Shown: positions 59,759-64,000 of the stretch, piece after piece | Numbering within the stretch: the stretch's first letter is position 1 | Layout of the letters: each line of letters starts with the position of its first letter | Assembly: GCA_036429605.1 (NCBI GenBank) | Contig: CM071589.1 | Span: 6,510,001-6,574,000 of the forward strand | DNA: 64,000 nucleotides | Source: Cladobotryum mycophilum | Taxonomy: Eukaryota > Ascomycota > Sordariomycetes > Hypocreales > Hypocreaceae | Direction of reading: 5' to 3' | Made by a program: the position numbers and the translations under genes | Notes under the pieces: generated by a model | The model's database searches: none | What the model was told of the DNA's origin: nothing | What the model saw: only the letters and a program-made list of their open reading frames with translations

Positions 59759-61213
59759 ATGGCAAACGAAACGCCGAAGCTGCTATGGAATTCGGAAAAT
59801 GTCAAGGACGTTGCCGAATCTGTGGGCATCGGTACTATAGGCGACGAAGCTCTCAAGGCCCTCACGCAGGATGTCGAATATCGCGTCGGTCAGGTCATCA
59901 TTGAGTCTCTACGCCTCATGCGCGCTGCTCGAAGGACGACAATGACGGTCAACGATGTGTCGCTGGCACTCAGAGTCCTCGATGCCGAGCCGCTCTATGG
60001 ATACGATTCTACGCGACCACTCCGATTTGGTGAAGCGAGCATGGGACCCGGCCAGCCGCTATTTTACATTGAGGACGAAGAGGTGGATTTCGAGAAGCTT
60101 ATCAATGCGCCTTTGCCCAAGGTACCTCGCGATATGAACTTTACAGGTACGTCCAAGATGCATGCATGCACTCGAGAATATACCGTAGCATTGCTGACGG
60201 CAGTTACAGCACACTGGCTTGCCATCGAAGGAGTCCAGCCCGCCATTCCCCAGAACCCCTCCTCGGGCGAATCGAGATCAGAGAGTCTTCTGCCCAAGGG
60301 GCCTGGCGCCAATCCTGCTCTCTCTGCTCTGGCTGGGAATGAGAGCGCCAATGGCCAGCCTTCTGTTAAGCACATTGTGAGCAAGGAGCTCATTCTCTAC
60401 TTTGACAAGATACAAGCTGCCATTCTCGACGACAACCCGGATGAGGAGGTGGTACGACTGCGTCAAGCTGCCCTGGGCTCCGTGAGGGATGATCCAGGCC
60501 TCCATCAGCTTGTTCCGTATTTCATCAACTTCATCATGGACCGTGTCACTCACCAACTCGACGATACCTTTACGCTGAAGCAAATGATGGAATTAACTAA
60601 TGCTCTTATTGAGAACAAAAGCTTGTTCCTCGATCCATATGCGAGCTCGCTTTCTGCGCCCGTCCTCACCTGCTTGATGGCTAGGAAATTGGGTGCCGAT
60701 GAAGGCCAAGACTCTGTCAAGGAGCAGTATGATCTGAGACTGCTGGCCGCTTCTTTGCTCGGCCGCATTGCCCGCAAGTACTCGGCGTCCAACACACTCT
60801 TACGACCAAAACTTACAAGGACATGCCTCAAATACTTGTTGGATCCTACGAAACCACCTGCTGTGCTGTACGGTGCCATTCATGGTCTGCTTGAAGCCGG
60901 CGGTCCAGAGGCTATTCGGGTGTTGATCCTGCGAAATCTCAAGAGTTTTGACTCGGCCATTCTTCAGCCTCTGAAGGAAAAGTCGGACGGGTCTATGGAC
61001 TACGAGATGCTGGTTCAGGGTCTTGTGCAGTCCGTGGCTTCCCTCGCTCAACATATTGAAAAGACAGAGGCCAACGGTGTTAATGGCACTACCCCCGAGT
61101 CTGAAATCTCCGAGCTGAAGGAATTCATCGGCCCCATTGTTGGAGAGAGAATCGCGTCATCCCGTAATCAGCAGCTGATCAAAACAATTTTGGATGCTCG
61201 TTACTTAGAATAG
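59759..61213 (+). CDS. taf6: TFIID subunit TAF6
   Basis: Exons 59759-60146 and 60210-61213 give 463 residues. The N-terminal histone-fold (LLWNSENVKDVAESVGIGTI ... ALTQDVEYRVGQVIIESLRL) and the following FEKLINAPLPKVPRDMNFTAHWLAIEGVQP junction are TAF6 hallmarks. The C-terminal half is the TAF6 HEAT-repeat domain (LVPYFINFIMDRV, ALIENKSLFLDPY, LTCLMARKLG, LLRPKLTRTCLKYLLDP). TAF6 pairs with TAF9 in TFIID and SAGA-type complexes for RNA polymerase II transcription. The 63-bp intron (60147-60209, gtacgt...ttacag) has a length divisible by three and no stop, so an unspliced frame also stays open; the family motif spans the splice, which shows that removal is correct. Convergent with SDH3. Confidence 0.93.
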   Translation: MANETPKLLWNSENVKDVAESVGIGTIGDEALKALTQDVEYRVGQVIIESLRLMRAARRTTMTVNDVSLALRVLDAEPLYGYDSTRPLRFGEASMGPGQPLFYIEDEEVDFEKLINAPLPKVPRDMNFTGTSKMHACTREYTVALLTAVTAHWLAIEGVQPAIPQNPSSGESRSESLLPKGPGANPALSALAGNESANGQPSVKHIVSKELILYFDKIQAAILDDNPDEEVVRLRQAALGSVRDDPGLHQLVPYFINFIMDRVTHQLDDTFTLKQMMELTNALIENKSLFLDPYASSLSAPVLTCLMARKLGADEGQDSVKEQYDLRLLAASLLGRIARKYSASNTLLRPKLTRTCLKYLLDPTKPPAVLYGAIHGLLEAGGPEAIRVLILRNLKSFDSAILQPLKEKSDGSMDYEMLVQGLVQSVASLAQHIEKTEANGVNGTTPESEISELKEFIGPIVGERIASSRNQQLIKTILDARYLE

Positions 61214-61455
61214 GCTGCCCAGGGGCTTCAGAGCAAGGCGAACGGCGTTTTAGGAGTGATATCCCCCAGTTTACTGACTCGGGAGCGTAAAAGGTGCCTA
61301 TTTTTTTTTGGTCTGTACAGCGAAGATAACTGGTGTTTGGACAATTAATGGAAGGCCCTTTATGTGGCTTCTATTCTACACTGACTCTTCCACGTGCCCT
61401 TGCGCCCATGTGTTCTCCTAAATTCTCTTTCATTTGATCCAATTTGACGACCCCT

Positions 61456-62234
61456 TTACAAGCCGAAAGCAAGATAGAGGCCACCCAGAACGCTAGAGAC
61501 CCAGAGAGCAATCTCTCCCTTCATGATGGTGGTCTTAGCGAAGCCGACACCGAAATCGTAGACCAAATGCTTGATGCCGTTGATGAAGTGGAAGGTAAAA
61601 GGGAAAGCGAGGGCGAACTTGACGCCTCCCTTGACGACGAAGGGCAAGGCAGCGAAAGTGGACGCCAGGGCGGCGGACTCGACGTGGAAGCCCAGGAGGG
61701 GGAGATGAGGTAGGAGGCGAAGTAGAGGTAGGCGGTGCCGGAGAGGGTGATGCCAGTGATACGGGTCCAGGCGGAGGCGCCGAACCAGGTCTGCTCGATC
61801 TTGTAGATGCCGAGGTGGGGGGAGATGGGTCGCTGGAGGCGCTGGTTGACGAGGATCTGCTGGCCCTCCTCGTTGGAGATTTTGGTGGTGGAGATTGGTC
61901 TATATGGTTGTTTTGGTTCCGTATAAGTGGGATGAAAGCTTCGGGCTGCGGGGAGGGGAGGGATGCGATTCGACTGCGTTTTTTTGTAGGGAATCGTATG
62001 TGTAGTCGTGATAATTGACTTACCGCGAGGAGGTAGAGGACATGGCAGATGCGAGAACCATGCGAGGGATAGTCTGGTTGAAGAAGACGTTTGGCTTGGC
62101 AGCGCCTATTTTCGCAGCAAGCAAGCAGCATGTGGTCAGTTTGAGGCTATTCCCATCTTCGCACGCAATAATAGACTGCGGTGCACACTCGTACCTCGGC
62201 GCATGGCGGCGACGCCCACCCGTTGAGCAATCAT
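61456..62234 (-). CDS. sdh3: succinate dehydrogenase cytochrome b subunit (SDH3/SdhC), frame broken at a G/C run
   Basis: Exons 62195-62234 (MIAQRVGVAAMRR), 62024-62105 and 61456-61899, with introns of 124 and 89 bp. The mature part contains EGQQILVNQRLQRPISPHLG, YKIEQTWFGASAWTRITGIT (ubiquinone/heme region) and FPFTFHFINGIKHLVYDFGV with the heme-ligand His, plus three hydrophobic helices. This is the large membrane anchor of mitochondrial complex II. The N-terminus is a mitochondrial presequence. In exon 3 the frame slips between ASYLISP and LLGFHVESAALAS; one extra C at the run 61698-61702 restores it (about 188 residues). An essential single-copy gene makes a true mutation unlikely. Confidence 0.9.
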
Positions 62235-63692
62235 GGTTGGCTTTTTATTTATCGAAAAGATTCTCTTTTTCTTTTCTCGCTTCGCGATGTTTGAAGCTCG
62301 TTGCTTGGATGCCGTCCGTTTATGTCGTTGCGTTTCGTGATATTGAACCGTCGAATCGAATCAGCCTGCTTCCAAGCTCTCGGAACGGGACTGCGCTCGG
62401 TTCCTCGGTTGAACGCTTGCCAATCAGAAGCTTGCAATTCCTCATTCATTGTGATCACGTGATGGTGTTCGCATGGAGGGGCATCACGTGTCAGATTCAT
62501 TTTCCTTGCTGACTCATCAGACCCAGCGAATTTGTCCATTTGAATGCAAAATTTCGCGACGAGATTTTTGTTTCTTCTTTTCTTTTCTTTTCCTTCTCCC
62601 AGATAGACACGAACGTCCGCCGCAGACTGTGAGAAATTTTTTTTTGAAGCAGTATTGGCAGGCAGAGTCTTTGGACTCAAGGACGATCGGAGAGGAATTC
62701 TGGGTCCTTCGTTAATCTCGACATTTGGTTGTCCTCCGTCCAAATGCCGTTTCATTCTGAGATCTACATTTTTTTGCCTTTTCTTTCGTGATGTTTGACG
62801 CGCTTATGTTGTAGAATGAAGTAAACTCGGTAGCATCACTGCAGAGCTTGGTGGTCTCTACATCGGTCTTGACGAAGCCCTTGGATCTTGATCATGCTTG
62901 CGCCTCATGAATGCTTCACTGTTGTTGACTTTGTATGACTGGCTCTATTATGGCACAGCGCATGATGCAATGTATGCTTAATATGCCGGAAATGACGAGG
63001 TGCGCCAGCAAGGCGTCAGTCCGGAATACGGTGAGAAGCTTGTGTTTCGAAGGCTAGCCTCGTGATACACGTCCAAGGCGTTATTGCTCAGGGCCTTTTC
63101 TGCAGCGCGCTGAGATGATCCAACATACAGTGCGATTCTCCCTTGGTGCGGCTCTCCATCACTACACATTCTCAAACACGCGTTCTCTCCCCGCTCTAAT
63201 TCTACAAAACATGCCCAGACAATATGTCTCTATCGTATGCTTAAACTGTTGAAACAGGTAGGTGGCCGATTATCTACAGCCTAATAGATGCCAACTGAGG
63301 CGGAGTGTAACGCAGCATAATGCATGTTGGGCGGCTGCTACACTGCGCTGGCCAGTAACGTGGCCACGTCGGATTCCCCTGGAGGTGTCCTGAGACACAG
63401 CCTTCAGTGCCCCGGAACACACACCTACGGCAAAACGCATAATTGGCTTCAAATGGAAATCTGTGCAGGTTGACGGTATGGATGTGAGGCGGTCGCGGGC
63501 AGTGGCTTTGGGTCTCTGCCTGGGCCGCTGGGCTATGCTATATCGACGCCTACCTTTTACTTTTCCTTTGCTGCTCGAGTAATCAGCCTTTACGCGCTCT
63601 TCGTCTAGGATCCCTTTCCTTATTAAACATTCTACTACAAGAGATACGAGAGAGAAAAGAGAGACGGCAGCATTACAATATCGTCTCTAAGA
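62235..63692. other. intergenic region
   Basis: Divergent promoters of SDH3 and the HeLo gene. T-rich tracts lie near 62565-62645. No further gene supported. Confidence 0.5.
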
Positions 63693-64000
63693 ATGGATTC
63701 GGGAGGTCTCGTCCTATCTGCACCATCGCTCCTCATTGAACTCGTAAAACAATCAATTGCCGCCTACAAGCTCTTTCTCGATGGTAAAAACCTCGAAAAG
63801 TCCATGGCACACTTCAGTGTCCGCCTATCAATTGAGCACCAGCGTCTCACTCAATGGGGAGAGGGCTCTGGACTCTTTGCACCGGAAGGTCATTCGCAGC
63901 TCTTTACAGACCCTCGTCTCATCCGGAACCAAGGGCTTCTCGGGCTGGTGCAACAAATACTGAGGTCTATCAAGGAGATCTTGGAGGACGTTGGCCAACT
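63693..64000 (+). CDS. HeLo-domain protein (HET-S/prion-inhibition type), N-terminal part only
   Basis: Open from ATG at 63693 to the window edge (102 complete codons). The pattern of a hydrophobic first helix (GGLVLSAPSLLIELVKQSIA), AYKLFLDGKNLEKSMAHFSV, then RLSIEHQRLTQWGEGSGLFA is the start of a HeLo domain (compare the RL.I...RL..WGE signature of HET-S). HeLo domains are helical membrane-permeabilising modules controlled by a C-terminal prion motif, a STAND receptor or a kinase in fungal heterokaryon incompatibility and regulated cell death. The partner domain is outside the window, so the subtype cannot be told. Confidence 0.8.
   Translation, partial: MDSGGLVLSAPSLLIELVKQSIAAYKLFLDGKNLEKSMAHFSVRLSIEHQRLTQWGEGSGLFAPEGHSQLFTDPRLIRNQGLLGLVQQILRSIKEILEDVGQ

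Overview
The window is nuclear DNA of a filamentous ascomycete (Pezizomycotina, most probably Sordariomycetes; this is inferred from protein flavour and gene structure, with no marker gene compared). Genes are split by short introns (46-157 bp, one of 331 bp) with gtaagt/gtatgt-type donors. Both strands are used and there are no operons. Recognisable housekeeping products include AP-1 mu, TAF6, Opi1, Rkm4, UVDE, SDH3, Lcl2 and protein phosphatase inhibitor-2, together with typical fungal accessory families (Zn2Cys6 factor, ENA-type Na+ ATPase, type-B carboxylesterase, HeLo-domain protein).

Layout. 0-5.3 kb: Lcl2 (+), inhibitor-2/Glc8 (-), and a Zn2Cys6 regulator with two zinc clusters (-). 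5.3-11.2 kb: a gene-poor stretch with microsatellites and one intron-containing tRNA-Cys(GCA). 11.2-14.7 kb: ENA P-type Na+/K+ ATPase (-). 16.5-18.4 kb: degenerate coding remnants and a + strand reading frame built from a 24-bp (8-residue) tandem repeat. 20-22 kb: UV-damage endonuclease (+). 23.1-24.8 kb: SET-domain Rkm4-like methyltransferase (+). 27.4-28.6 kb: an unrecognised two-exon gene (+). 29.2-30.8 kb: AP-1 mu (-). 35.7-37.9 kb: Opi1 (+). 38.7-40.9 kb: secreted carboxylesterase (-). 42.3-48.8 kb: two tandem paralogues with a CorA-like membrane end (-). 50.4-56.4 kb: a loose group of redox/carbonyl-type genes (two zinc alcohol dehydrogenases, a DJ-1/Hsp31-like protein, an NTF2-like protein). 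57.3-59.2 kb: a decayed homoaconitase (Lys4) pseudogene. 59.8-62.2 kb: TAF6 (+) convergent with SDH3 (-). 63.7 kb to the edge: the start of a HeLo-domain (HET-S-like) gene (+).

The strongest cross-cutting signal is technical. At least nine conserved coding regions break frame at a run of five or six G or C, always as if one base were missing, and in single-copy essential genes (AP-1 mu three times, SDH3, UVDE). I read these as consensus errors, so those genes are annotated as CDS with the break noted. The Lys4 copy is different: it has many lesions, a nonsense codon and an internal deletion, and is a real pseudogene. I see no CRISPR, prophage or biosynthetic cluster. The most novel-looking items are the octapeptide-repeat ORF and the tandem CorA-like pair.
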